From: Amborella trichopoda
Taxonomy: Eukaryota > Streptophyta > Magnoliopsida > Amborellales > Amborellaceae
Direction of reading: 5' to 3'
Length of the DNA stretch: 64,000 nt
Assembly: GCF_000471905.2 (NCBI RefSeq)
Contig: NW_006499751.1
Span: 1,283,735 to 1,347,734, forward strand
The notes under the pieces were generated by a model. It made no database searches. It was given only the letters and a program-made list of their open reading frames with translations, and was not told the origin of the DNA. Positions 45,514 to 56,540 of this stretch are shown piece by piece; position 1 is the stretch's first letter, and each line of letters begins with the position of its first letter. Made by a program: the position numbers and the translations under genes.

Positions 45514-46831
45514 TGTTTGAACGCATTTTTTTGCGCCTTGGTCCCTGATTAGGAATAAGTACAAAGTAGGTCAATAAAGCCTACAAAATAGTGGAATTTC
45601 TCGACAGTCTCATAATGGACCCAGAATCAGTCAAGTCCTTCATAAGTACTTTAGAAGACCACCTGCTAAGTTTCATCACTATCAGACATGTCTAACGCAG
45701 TGAACACAAATAAATAATTTTAGCAAAATTGATATCTAGCGCCCTGAAATGGACCCTGCAACTAGAGCTATACTTTTGGTGCATCAAACAGTTGTGGGAC
45801 CATTGTCATTATATTCAGCACGGCTCAAAATTCCTATGGGTCAAGTTTCAACTTAATCAGGCACTCCAAGATAAAGTTCTGGGTAAAAGACTAAAAAGAG
45901 GTAAGCCGCAACATTATTCCCGTATGGCTTCACTGCACCAAAACAACATTAAAGGTGACTCTTTGCATAGTCATGGGTAGTAACGTTCGGGGCCTATATC
46001 TCACTCATTCCAAGTCGGATAACTCCCAAATTTGGTGAGCGTGTTCGTCTCATCAAGACGAACAATTCGATATGTGGTACGCCCCGTGACGAAGCCCAAG
46101 TAGAGAACAAAACTAAATGAAAGTTGCTGATCTATGAAAGAAGTTACAGAAAATTCAATAGCAACACGCCTCGTTCAAGCAACCAGATCACGATGCTCGC
46201 ATACCTGATTGACACGAAACTAAGTGCATTATGAGCGTGAGGTCTAAGGCTATCTCAGGTTCGAACTTCGCATACGATGAACGGTTGGATTTCACACACG
46301 AAGGAGAAAAACTTATGTAAAATCTGGCTGTCGGTTTCAAAATTTTAGCCAAAAACTCAAGACGACAAAATCTTCATCCGGACACGAAATCAAGCTACGT
46401 TTGTTGCAATATGATCATGATGGCATGCTCAGTGTGATTTAAAGAAGAAATCAAAAATAAAATTAAGGAACGAGAACACAATCGATCTGAAGTTTTTAAG
46501 ATTCATCCAAGATTCAAGTCTCATGATCATGGCTCAAAAACATGGTTCATGGCTCGAAGTTGGTATCAAAATGATCGTTATGTCGATCCCTACAAGAAAA
46601 ATAATAATCTTTCGATCAAACGAGCATCACAATTACCTCGAGTCAGCCACGAAAGATCACGCAAGTTCTCGGAGAACAGCAGGGACTGTTATGAAATTCC
46701 ACACATTGCTAGGCAGAGGAAAAATAGTCATTTTGCACCCATTTTTATAATTTTTTTAAATTTAATTAATTGTAATTATCTTTAATTCTGGGTAGTTTTT
46801 TGGTGTACACCCATGTTTTAGCCCAATTCTA

Positions 46832-46837
46832 TATAAA
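46832..46837 (+). promoter_or_regulatory. TATA box of D 3' LTR
   Basis: TATAAA in the CCCAATTCTATATAAACAAG context, with AATAAAA at 46892-46898. Confidence 0.6.
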
Positions 46838-46979
46838 CAAGCACTCCCTCATTATACAATGACCCCCTGATCCATTCTTCTTAGATCAATCAATAAAATT
46901 CTGATTTTTCTTGAGCTTGTGGGTAGATCTTGGAGAGAGAGGGGAGAGAGAAAAAAAGGTCCGATACCCTTCGACTAGG

Positions 46980-47455
46980 TAGCTTTCTCTCCTCCCTTTA
47001 TCTCTCCTCTCCTCTTTCTCTTTCCTATCCTCTCATCTTTATCTATTTCTCTCTCCTCCTCTCTTCTCATCTTTATCTCATCTTTATTTATTTCTCTCTC
47101 CTCCTCTCTTTTCTTTTTTATCTCTTTCTCTCTTCTCCTCTCTTCTCATCTTTATCTTTCTCTCCTCCTCTCTTCTCATCTTTATCTTTCTCTCCTCCTC
47201 TCTTTCTCTCTCCCCCTTCTCATTTCTCTATCGCTTTCTCTCTCTTCTTCTCATCTCTTTCTCTCTCCTCTCCTCTCTTCTCATCTTTATCTCTTTCTCT
47301 CTCCTCCTCTCTTCTCATCTCTATATCTTTCTCTCTCTTCTTCTGATCTCTATCTCTCTTCTTCTCATATCTCTCTTTCTCCATCTCTTTCTCTCTCTTC
47401 TTCTCATCTTTTTCTTTCTCTCTATCACTTTTTCTCTCTTCTTCTCATCTTTATC
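46980..47455 (+). repeat. CT-rich tract in D 3' LTR
   Basis: Same low-complexity TCTCTTCTCATCTTTATC words as the 5' LTR but about 160 bases shorter. The open frame through it is not a gene. Confidence 0.95.
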
Positions 47456-47469
47456 GCCATCCGTCCTCT

Positions 47470-48260
47470 TCTAATGCAACTGTCGAAGCTTATCATTGGT
47501 TGGTTTTCTCTCTCTCCTTCTGTCAGTTAGTGAGACCTAACGCTGACTGGCTCTCTCTCTCTCTTTTGTTAGTCGGTGAGCCTAGCACCAACTGGTTTTG
47601 TCTCTCTTCTTCTGTCAGTCAGTGAGATCTAGCACCGACTGATTTTCTCTCTCATCTTTTGTCAGTCAGCGAGATCTAGCACCTATTAATTTTTTCTCTC
47701 TTCTTCTATCAGTCGATGAGACCTAACGCCGACTTGTTTCTCTCTCTTCTTCTGTCAGTTGGTGAGACCTAAGGCCGACTGGTTTTCTCTCTTTTCTTTT
47801 ATCAGTCGGTGAGACCTAGCACGGACTGATTTTCTCTCTCTTCTTCTGTCAGTCAGTGAGACCTAGTGCCGAGTGGTTCTCTTTCTCTTCTTTTGTCAGT
47901 CGATGAGACCTAGTGCCAACTAATTTTCTCTCTCTTCTTCTATCAGTCAGCGATACCTAACACCGATTGGTTTTCTCTCTCTTCTTCTTTCAGTCGATGA
48001 GACCTAGTGTCGATTGGTATTCTCTCTCTTCTTCTGTCAGTCGGTGAGGTCTAATGCCGACTAGTTTTCTCTCTCTTCTTCTGTCATTCGATGAGATCTA
48101 ACGCTGATTTGTTTTCTCTCTCTGCTTTTATCAATCAATGAAGCCTAGCGTCAGTTGGTGTTCTCTCTCCTTTTCTGTCAGTCGACGAACCTAATGCCGA
48201 CCAGATTTCTCTCTTCCTTCTAACACAGTCGGCAATGTTTAACCTCGACTGCACCTTCCT
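47470..48260 (+). repeat. 47-bp minisatellite, D 3' LTR
   Basis: About fifteen units of the CAGTCGGTGAGACCTA / CCGACTGG type as in the 5' LTR. Copy number and unit order differ from 34243-34960. Confidence 0.9.
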
Positions 48261-49012
48261 TTCTTCTCCCTCCTTTATCTTTTCGTCTTTCATACTCTTC
48301 TCTCCCATTCTTCTCCCTCCTGCTTTCTTTCCCTACTTCTCTTCTTATTCTTTACTCATAGCCTTAATTATGCCACTCCATCGATCGACTAAGAGGGATT
48401 GAGGTTAGCCTCTTATGGTAGTTCTCTCGTCTAGCTCTAATGTTGTTACGCCATGGTTACTTGGCTCGCTTTATTGCCACGACAGACTGACCATCGTGCT
48501 TAGCCAGTCAATATTAGTTATCGAGCCTATTTTTCTACCACATTAGGCCAACTACTCACTAGCTTAGTCATCGCTCTGATCCTCTCGTTTAGTAAAATTC
48601 TTCTCTCCCCCATCTTTCTTTTCTTCTTTTTTTCGATTGCTCATGCTTGTGTACGTTAATCAAAGAGGAAAAGGGTGAGGTCTGACCTACCTGTCTTATA
48701 ACCTTTGCCATATATGTGTGTGATTACAAAAAAGCAGAAAATAAGAAGAATACAAGCCAAGGGAGGCAATTTTGAACCAGTTTTATTACTGGGGGGCTTT
48801 CTTCGTGATCTAAGAGGGTGCCCACATGAGTCAGCCCGAGTAAGTCTAGAACCCACCTTTAAATTCCTCTCTCACCGGTTAGTAACACTTTCCTCTGTTC
48901 TCGAACAAGGTTCCTGAGAGAGCGATCTCAAAAACGTCATGAGTCTTCCCTTGAAACCTGAGATGCATGCCGCCCAAAAGGATCCGGAGGGCGAGATCAA
49001 GGCACCTAACCG

Positions 49013-49600
49013 TCAGTATATGATTGGAAGATGTATTTTCACAAGGCCTTTCAATCTGAACGAGGTGGTGCCTCGTAGTGTTTTTTTCCCCTCAAGATGG
49101 CATCATTCCCTTATCCTTCTCCCTCACAAAGGCTGACTCACATAATGAGGCGGAGTATCATGCCCTCATAATAGGGCTTGAAGTCACCTTAGGCCTCGAA
49201 CTGAAATGGTTAGCCATTTTTGGCGATTCCAAGCTGGTAATATGGCAGATCAAAGGGATATACGATGTGAGACAAGACAACCTCATACCTTATCATGACA
49301 CTGCTAATACCTTGATGGTGAACCTTGATGACTTTTACTTAGGGCACATCCCTAGAAGGTTGAATTCCCAGGTTGATGCCCTTGCCAAGCTGGTTGCCAC
49401 TATTCAAATCTCCTCAAAAGAACCCACGCTTATATGGGTAGCAGAGTGGAGGCACATCGAGCTGGTTAAAGAGTTAGATGGGGACGATGAAAGGATTCTT
49501 TTCCCAGAATGCCCTCCTTACCCATTCAGGGCATTCCTTGCTGCCAAGGATGCTTTCAAAGCTGAAAGGAAGGTGAAGCACGTCTAAGGTGATAAGTCCG
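49013..49600 (+). pseudogene. Second RNase H of element C, right block
   Basis: 49078-49587 is open. It carries KADSHNEAEYHALIIGLEVT with a catalytic glutamate position, IFGDSKLVIWQIKGIYDV, HIPRRLNSQVDALAKLVAT, and the WVAEWRHIELVKEL and ECPPYPFRAFL tail that leads to integrase. The first part of the domain is on the other side of element D. Best-preserved part of C. Confidence 0.8.
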
Positions 49601-50880
49601 AGAGACAAGAAGGGGAGATATTTGATCCAATATGCATCGAGATCGATCAGGTTGAGGATTGGAGGGGACCCATAGTCAACTTTCTTAAGCACGGTCGGCT
49701 ATTGGACGATCGCATTGAACGCAACAGTATACGAAGAATGGCCACCAAATACACTCTTCTTAATGGCGATGCTCACTTTCAACGATCCTTCGACGGCATC
49801 CTCCTCTGATGCGTTGACACAAAAGGGGTGAAGAAAGTACTGGAAGAAGTGCATGTCAAGATTTGTGGCCTTCATCAGTCTGGTCCTAAGCTCTACGAAC
49901 GGATACGCGGGTTGGGATATTACAGGCCATCAATGGTCACAGATTTGATGAGCTATGCCAAAAGGTGCCAAGTGTGTCAAATACATTCAAACCTCATTCA
50001 CCACCCACTAGAGCCTCTGCATCCTACAATGATGTAATGGCCCTTCGCACAATGGGGTATGGATATTTTCAGACCCATCGACCCTCCCTCAGTGTTGGGC
50101 CATACCTTCATCTTAGCTACAATAGATTACTTCTCCGAATGGGCTAAAGTGATCCCTCTCAAACATGTCCCTGGGGAATCAATGGCTAATTTCGTGCGAT
50201 ATCACATCATTTACCGATTTGGTGTACCTGACTGGATCATATCAGATAATGGTCCCCAATTAAGAAGCCAGCACATCGACCACTTGGTTACCCAACTTGG
50301 CTTCGAGTGGAAGCATTCATACTATGTACCATCCTCGGACAAATGGTTTAATTGAAGCCTTCAAAAAGACCCTTTGCAATGTTATGAGGAAATCGGTGTC
50401 GAAGATGAGGAAAAATTGGCATGAGAAACTTCTCGAGGCTTTATGGGCCCATCACACTACCACCCGGAGTGCCACGACTCTACTCCCTATTCTTTAGTCT
50501 ATGGAAGTGAAGCGGTACTACCCATCGCCATACATCATGATATGATAGAAGATGAACAAGTTAAGTTGCACTACCAAGAATTAGATGTAGTTGATGAGAA
50601 GCGATTTGAAGCCCAGCAGAACCTTGATATCTATCGAGGGAGGATAAAAAGGGCTTTTGACAAGTCAATCAAAGTTCTCTCATTCACTCGTGGTGATTTG
50701 GTCCTAGCAGTAAAGCGGCCAATCGTTATGTATGGGGGAGGCAAGGGGAAGTTCGAGCAAAAGTGGGAAGGCCCTTTTATAATCAAGAGGCTTCCCCAAA
50801 TGGTGGTTACATATTGACCCATCCTGATGGCGAGGAGGCAATGCCTCCAATCAATGGACGTTACCTAAAAAGATAATACC
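49601..50880 (+). pseudogene. int: Integrase of element C (broken)
   Basis: HHCC domain in the frame from 49828: histidines at residues 9 and 16, cysteines at 47 and 50 (49852-49977). The catalytic core in the frame from 50059 has the first aspartate codon at 50062 and the second in IISDNGPQ at about 50245. A NGLIEAFKKTLCNVMRKSV segment (50345-50401) carries the glutamate. The C-terminal domain has FTRGDLVLAVKRPIV and KWEGPFIIKR, ending near 50878 with an INGRYLK-like word. A few breaks. Confidence 0.85.
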
Positions 50881-51558
50881 CATGAGTTATGGTCTCGGAG
50901 GCACAACCTTAAACATATCCTTCATCACATACTACCGAGCGTCCCCCCTCGCCACATGATGTCGTCGAGTGCATATGCATTGTCGAGTGCATTTTTTCCA
51001 CCGAGCACAACCCTTCTGCCTCAGCGCCCACACCTTTTGCATGCACCTCCACACATTCCTTCCATAGCAGGCCTGTTCGTGTGTGCATTGGCAAAGTTCG
51101 ACCCTCAACACCTTTCCATCCCAATGGAGTCATACTCATGCCCGATCACTTGAGTTGACCCATTTTAATCACCAGGGAGTCACATTCACTCCCTATTCCC
51201 CAGTAAGTCTGGTTCCTCCTACCATCCCTCACTGTGCCACTTTCATCATCTGAACCAACTGCCCATAAATGGTCCCGGTCATTACATCCCTAGTGAGTCA
51301 GACCACCATCCACAAACTCATTCCCCATAGATCCTCTTCACATCCCCCAGTGGGTCCACCCCTCACTGAATTACCTACATACATGATGACTCACACAAAG
51401 GTCCAGTTTCATGACTTTAAACTGCAACACTCGTCCTAGCCACATGACGTTAAACTGCTTTGCATCGTGGTCTAGTTGCATGATCTTAAACTGTAGCACC
51501 CATCCTGGCCACATGATGTTAAACTACTTCGCACCATGGTCCAGTTCCATGACCTTAA
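50881..51558 (+). other. Start of element C 3' tail
   Basis: Non-coding. TGCATRYRC/CACACCTT words and CCCAGTGAGTC-type words (51130-51390) resemble A's tail (26640-27180). Three degenerate CATGACSTTAAACTG units at 51410-51558 match A's 35-bp array. Ends where F begins. Confidence 0.6.
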
Positions 51559-51669
51559 TGTAAGGACCACAATTTTCTCTCAGTCCAATGACACACATGG
51601 CGAAGGAGGGTGAGACAGAGGCCTAGCGTCGTTTGGAGCATTGCCACGCGTGTTTGAGCCCAATGCCGG

Positions 51670-51845
51670 CTATGCAAGGGAATCGCAACACTGGCTGTGT
51701 AAGGAAGATGTGGCGTTGGCTGTGTAAGGAACATGCAGCGCCAACTGTGTAAGGAAGACGTAGTGCAGCCTATGCAAGGGAGACGCAACGCCGGCTGTGT
51801 AAGAGAGACGCAGCGCTAGCTATGTAAGAGAAGAGGTAGCGTTGG
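51670..51845 (+). repeat. 25-bp tandem repeat in F
   Basis: About seven units starting at 51670, 51695, 51720 and so on, pattern CTGTGTAAGGAAGACGCAGC then GCCGG. Not coding. Confidence 0.9.
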
Positions 51846-52007
51846 CTATGTAAAGAGCCCATCACCGTCTATGAATTCAAGGACTAGCACCGACTGTGAC
51901 CCAGCGTCGTCTGTGAAATGAGAGCAAGAAAGAGCAGCGCCGAGAGCGTCTTGGTCAAACGTACAATCGCCGTACATGTTAGCACCGCTCAGTATGTGTC
52001 AGAGCTG

Positions 52008-52014
52008 TATATAA
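52008..52014 (+). promoter_or_regulatory. TATA box in F
   Basis: TATATAA is followed by CTGCATCAACC. About 210 bases later is CAAGGTAAGTGGG. The arrangement looks like an LTR promoter with a downstream splice donor. Confidence 0.5.
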
Positions 52015-53229
52015 CTGCATCAACCATAGTTCTTTCCAATCACCCTCTCCTTTTTAAGCCTTTTTCTTCCTTTGGGCAACACTGTCTCTCCCATTTTCTC
52101 AACTTTTCTTTCTCTCTCTTGAAGTTCATTGCTGCCCCTTGAAGACAGTCCACTGGTGGAGCTAAGGAGAGCCTGTGAAGGGTATGAGTGGGGATTTGAG
52201 ATGTCGTGGGAGTCAAGGTAAGTGGGTTTAGCTTCTATGCATCCATAGTTTTTGTAAAGAAAAAATATGTAGAATGAGTAAGATGATAGAATGAAAAATA
52301 CGAAGTATGAATGGGTTGACATGAGGTTGAAATTCTAGATTTGTGCTTCTAAATGCCATGACTATTTTACCACATATATGATCTTGTTATTCATGGAAAG
52401 ACATGTATGTCTACTCCAAGTTTACTGTTTATGTCATGTTAAAATTGTATATAGATTAAAAGATATGGCCTAAGACGTCGAGACATGACACTACTCACAG
52501 TCGCTGCTAATTCCAGCAACTATGGCCCCCTTTGGGTCGTGCATTTGACCCAGCAAACAATGTCCAAAAACCATCAAATTACCACCTTTGGAAAGATCTG
52601 TTAATGTACTCAGAGTTGCATGTTTTGAGGTTTTTAAAATTTCCCACGGATTTTGAGTTATGCTCCGAAATGCACAAATATGTCATTGCGCTCTGTTGCA
52701 GGGAAGATTTCCAGCAACTAATGCTCACCTTGTACCGAGTTATTGACCCATCGAATGGCACCCAAATTCTTTCAAATCACTGTTTTTGTAAAGGTCCATG
52801 TATTATTCCAAAGTTTCATGATTGAGGCATTTCAGAACTCCACTTAGGTCGGGAGCCACACCCTCTCGAAGAGGGGGCATGTCACTGTTACATGTCACTG
52901 CACCAGTTTTATATCCATGCAACACTAAGTTTTCTTGATATGTGATAAATGTGAATACCATATGATAAATTTCATGTGTATGACATAAAGATATGTGAAT
53001 GATGTCTTATGACTACAGTATGTGAGAAAAAGGGGCTTCAAGCGCAATAGTGATGAAATGAATTCATGATGAGCGCCAAATGCTACTACAAAGACTTGTG
53101 TAAATTCCCCATGAAATCTTATGAGATAAATATATTTTGCTTAATTCTATGGTGTTATGATGAAATATGATTCATCTGTATGAGACATTAACTGATGTGA
53201 ATGAATTGAAAGCTTGAACATGATGAATG

Positions 53230-53420
53230 GCCACTATTTATATTGATTTTAACCACTACGTGGTGGGATACTCACTGGTAGTGGATATTGTTATGATAAT
53301 ATGAGAAATGGCCACTGCTTATATGAGTATTGGTCACTACGCGGTGGGACACTCACCGATAGTGGATACTGTTATGATATCACCTACTACGCAATGGGAC
53401 ACTCATCGGTAGTAAGGAAA
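53230..53420 (+). repeat. Degenerate ~75-bp repeat in F
   Basis: CACTACGTGGTGGGATACTC, CACTACGCGGTGGGACACTC and CTACTACGCAATGGGACACT occur at short intervals, each followed by GGTAGTGGATA-like sequence. CCACTACGTGGTGG-type words are partly self-complementary. Confidence 0.7.
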
Positions 53421-54989
53421 GTGATGCTGACATATCCCCTAACTTGTATATGATAGGACCGGGTTAAGGGAGATGATAGAGGGTCACACCTTAGATTCCT
53501 GAAATGAATGAAATGATTGATGCCTTGCAAGGTAAGGGCCTATCGAACCCCCAATGAGCGCTTGGGACAGTGTGCGTGTGTTGAGGGTATTACGAAGTGG
53601 ATTAACCCACTTGTCATTACCCTCCCTCTCATATGATGGTAGAGGTCTTAAGAAATGGGATTGGCTTAGCCTGATGGATAGATGTTTGAACGTAATTTTC
53701 AGCATCTTGGTCCCTGGTAGGAAGCGGGTTAATAAAGCTTACAAAACAGTGGAAATTCTTGACAGTCTCAGAATGGCCCCATAATAGGTCAAGATCTTCA
53801 TTAACACTTCAAAAGACCACTTGCTGAGTTTTATTGCAATCAGACATGTCTAAGGCAGTGAACACAAAGAGACAATTTCAGCGAAATAGGTCTCTAGCAC
53901 CTTGAAATGAACCCCGTAACTAACGCTATACTTTTGGTGAGTCAAACAGCTATGGGACCACCGTCATTAGATCTGGTATGGTCGAAAACTCTTAGGGGTC
54001 AAGTTTCGACTTAATCAGGCGCTCCAAGATAAAGTTATGGGTAAAATATCGAAAAAAGGTAGGCCACACACTATTCCCGTGTGGCTACCTTGCACTAAAA
54101 CACCATTAGAGATGGCTGTTTTCAGAGTCATGGGCAGTCACTTTCAAGGCCTATATCGCACTCATTTCAAGTTGGATCACTCCCAAATTTGGTGAGCATG
54201 TTCGTCTCATCAAGATGAACAATTTGATATGTGGTATGCCCCGTGACGACGCCTGAGCAGAGAAAAAAACTTAATCAAAGTCGTTGATCTATGAAAGAAG
54301 TTGCAAAAATTCAGCAGCAGCATGCCTCGTTCGAGTAGCCAGATCACAATGCTCGCATACTCGATCGACATGAAACCAATTGCATTATGTGTGTGACGTC
54401 TAAGGCTATCTCTGGTCCAAACCCACACATACGATGAACAGTTGGATTTCACATACAAAGGCATCAAAGCTGCTGTAAATTCTGGCCACCGGATTTCAAG
54501 ATTCCGGCCAAAAACGCAAGATGACCAAATCTGCATCCGGACACGAAATCAAGATGCATTTGTTGCAACGTGATCATGACGGCATGCTCAGTGTGATTCA
54601 ATGAAGAAATCACGAAGAAACATCAAGGAACGCGCACATAATCGATCTGAAGTTTTCAAGATTCAAGAAAATATTCAAGTCTCATGATCGTGGTTCGAAA
54701 CACATTCCATGGTATGAAATTGGTATCAAAACTATTTCCATGACGAGCCCTATAAGAGAACAATAATCTTTCGATCAAACAGGCATCAGAACAACCCCGG
54801 GTCAGCCACAGAAGATCACGCAAGATCTTGGGCAGCAGCAGGGACTGTTCTGAAATTTCACACATTGTTAGGTAGGGGCAAAATAGGCCGTTTGCACCCA
54901 TTTTTACAATTTTTTAATTCAATTAAATCTTAATTTTTAGCAATTAGGCTTAATTTTGATCAATTCACCCATGTTTGGGCCCAATTCTA

Positions 54990-54995
54990 TATAAA
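54990..54995 (+). promoter_or_regulatory. TATA box of E LTR
   Basis: TATAAA in the CAATTCTATATAAACAAAC context shared with D. Confidence 0.6.
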
Positions 54996-55261
54996 CAAAC
55001 ACTGCCTCATTGTAAAAAGACCCTCGGTTGATTCTTTGATCATTCAATAGAAATTTCCATTCTTGCTTGAGCCAATGAGTACATCTTGGAGAGAGAGAGA
55101 GGAGAAAGAAGAAAAGGGTCTGTACCTTTGGGCATATAACTTTCTCTCTCCTCCTCTCTTTCTCTATTTCTCTCTCTTCTTCTCATCTCTATCTCTTTCT
55201 CTCTCTTCTTCTCATCTTTATGTCTTTTCTCTCTTCTTTTCATCTTTGTCTCTCTCCCCCA

Positions 55262-56090
55262 TCACAACTGGTGCAAGCCTAGTGCTGGTTGGTTCTCCTC
55301 TCTCTCTCTCCTCTCTTTTATCCCCAACACTGGGTGGGGTGTTCTCTCTCCTCTTCTTCTCTTATCCCCAATGTCGGGTGGGGTTTTCTCTCTCCTCTTC
55401 TTCTTTCATCCCCAATGTCGGGTGGGGATTTCTCTCTCCTCCTCTTCTTTCATTCCCAGCGTCGGGTGGGGTTCTCTCTCCTTTTCCTTCATCTTAATGT
55501 CGGGTGAATTTCTCTCTCTTCTTTTCTAATACAATTAGTGAACCCTAACACCAGTTGGATTTCTCTCTCCTCTCTTGTCATAGTCGGTGAAGCCTAGCTT
55601 CAGGTGAATTTCTTTCTCTTATCTTCTAATGCAATCAATGAACCCTAGCGCCGGTTGGATATTTCTCTCATCTCTTGTCACAGTCGATGAAGCCTAGCGT
55701 CTGGTGAATTTCTCCCTCTTCTCTTCTAAATGTAATCAGTGAACCCTAATGCTAATTGGATTTCTCTCTCCTCTCTTGTCATAGTTGGCGAAGCCTAGCG
55801 CCGGCTCGACCTCGCTCCCTTGTTTCTCTCCCATTGCAACTTCCTCTCTTCTCATCTGACATAGTCGGCGAAGCCTAGTACCGACTACTTCCTCTCTTCT
55901 CATCTGACACAGTCGGCGAAGCCTAACGCTGACTGCTTCCTCTCTTCTCATCTAACACAGTCGATGAAGCCTAGTGCCGACTGCTTTCTTTCTTCTCTTC
56001 TGACACAATCGGCGAGACCTAGCTCTAACTGCTTTATCTCTTCTCTTCTGAAACAGTCGGCAATGTCTAGCACCAACTGCATCTTCCTTC
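55262..56090 (+). repeat. Mixed minisatellites in E LTR
   Basis: Three unit types in a row: about five ~44-bp units with ATCCCCAAYRYTGGGTGGGG (55317-55500); compound ~100-bp units alternating CAGTGAACCCTARYGC and GTCGGYGAAGCCTAGCGYC (55525-55810); and ~48-bp units with GACACAGTCGGCGAAGCCTA (55856-56075). The last two are diverged forms of D's 47-bp unit. Confidence 0.85.
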
Positions 56091-56540
56091 CCTCTCTCTT
56101 TTATCCTCTCGTCTCTTCTCCCTCCTTCTGTTTGTTCTCATCTTCTCTTACTTCATTCTTTCCCCATAGCCATCACTCAACCGTCCTTTCGTTTGACTAA
56201 GACAGATTGAGGTTAGCCTCTCATGGAAGTCATGTCGTCTAGCCGTAATGTTGTTGTGCCAAGATTACTTGACCCTCTTTATTGCCACGACAGACTGACC
56301 ATCGTGCCTAGCTAGGTGTTATTGGTAATGACGTCTAGTAGTGATCCTATGAGCCGATCTCAGTTACCGAGCTCATTTCGCTACCACGTCAGGTCAATTA
56401 CTCGCCAGCTTAGTCCTTTCACTCAGTCGAGCTCTTCTCTCCCCCATTCTTCTTCTCTTCTTCTTTTTGAATGCGCCTACTTGTTTACGTTCATCAAAGA
56501 GGAAAAGGGTGTGGTTTGACCCACCTGTCTTAAAACCTTT

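Larger units (their letters stand above)
32329..49012 (+). mobile_element. Element D: Tat/Ogre-like retrotransposon, near full length, broken
   Basis: About 16.7 kb with LTRs at 32329-35732 and 45514-49012, a tRNA-Arg-like PBS, leader, gag with two CHHC knuckles, linker, RT, RNase H, second RNase H, integrase core and a 2.6-kb 3' tail with a polypurine-like site. A protease is not recognised between linker and RT. LTR identity is about 83-87% by eye. The frames are broken in roughly ten places. It is inserted in C's second RNase H: flanking coding blocks of C lie at 32200-32328 and from 49013. The exact target duplication is unclear. Confidence 0.85.
45514..49012 (+). repeat. Element D 3' LTR
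   Basis: Aligns with 32329-35732: the start TGTTTGAAC; CGATATGTGG at 46069; TATAAA at 46832-46837; AATAAAA at 46892-46898; CT tract 46980-47455; 47-bp minisatellite 47470-48260; and the end GGCACCTAACC. It differs by about 15% in samples compared by eye. Second RNase H of C resumes right after. Confidence 0.85.
30940..51558 (+). mobile_element. Element C: Tat/Ogre-like element split by element D, broken
   Basis: C is seen as two blocks: 30940-32328 (linker domain, RNase H, start of second RNase H) and 49013-51558 (second RNase H, integrase, start of the 3' tail). Element D (32329-49012) lies between them. C's left part would be beyond A's left end, outside the window. C is also the host of A and is interrupted on the right by F. 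It is broken in several places. LTRs of C are not identified with certainty, so its age cannot be judged. Confidence 0.75.
51559..53682 (+). repeat. F: LTR-like stretch of an unrelated Ty3/gypsy element
   Basis: Begins TGTAAGGACCACAATTTTCT, a start type common in plant chromovirus (Del/Tekay-like) LTRs, directly after CTTAA in C's tail. It has a 25-bp array (51670-51845), a TATA box (52008-52014), a donor-like GGTAAGTGG (52217-52225) and an AT-rich body without coding signal. Minisatellite-like GGTGGGACACTCACCG units lie near 53250-53420. It could be a solo or partial LTR. The right boundary is set by the start of E and could be an insertion of E into F. Family assignment is tentative. Confidence 0.5.
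53683..56540 (+). repeat. Element E 5' LTR
   Basis: Starts TGTTTGAACGT and aligns with the D LTRs: the TTAATAAAGC word, CGATATGTGG context (54227), TATAAA (54990-54995), CT tract (55140-55258) and a minisatellite region (55262-56090), then the CATAGCC/GATTGAGGTTAGCCTC block and TTCATCAAAGAGGAAAAGGG (56490-56510). Sequence resembling D's leader and gag follows from about 56545. Confidence 0.8.
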
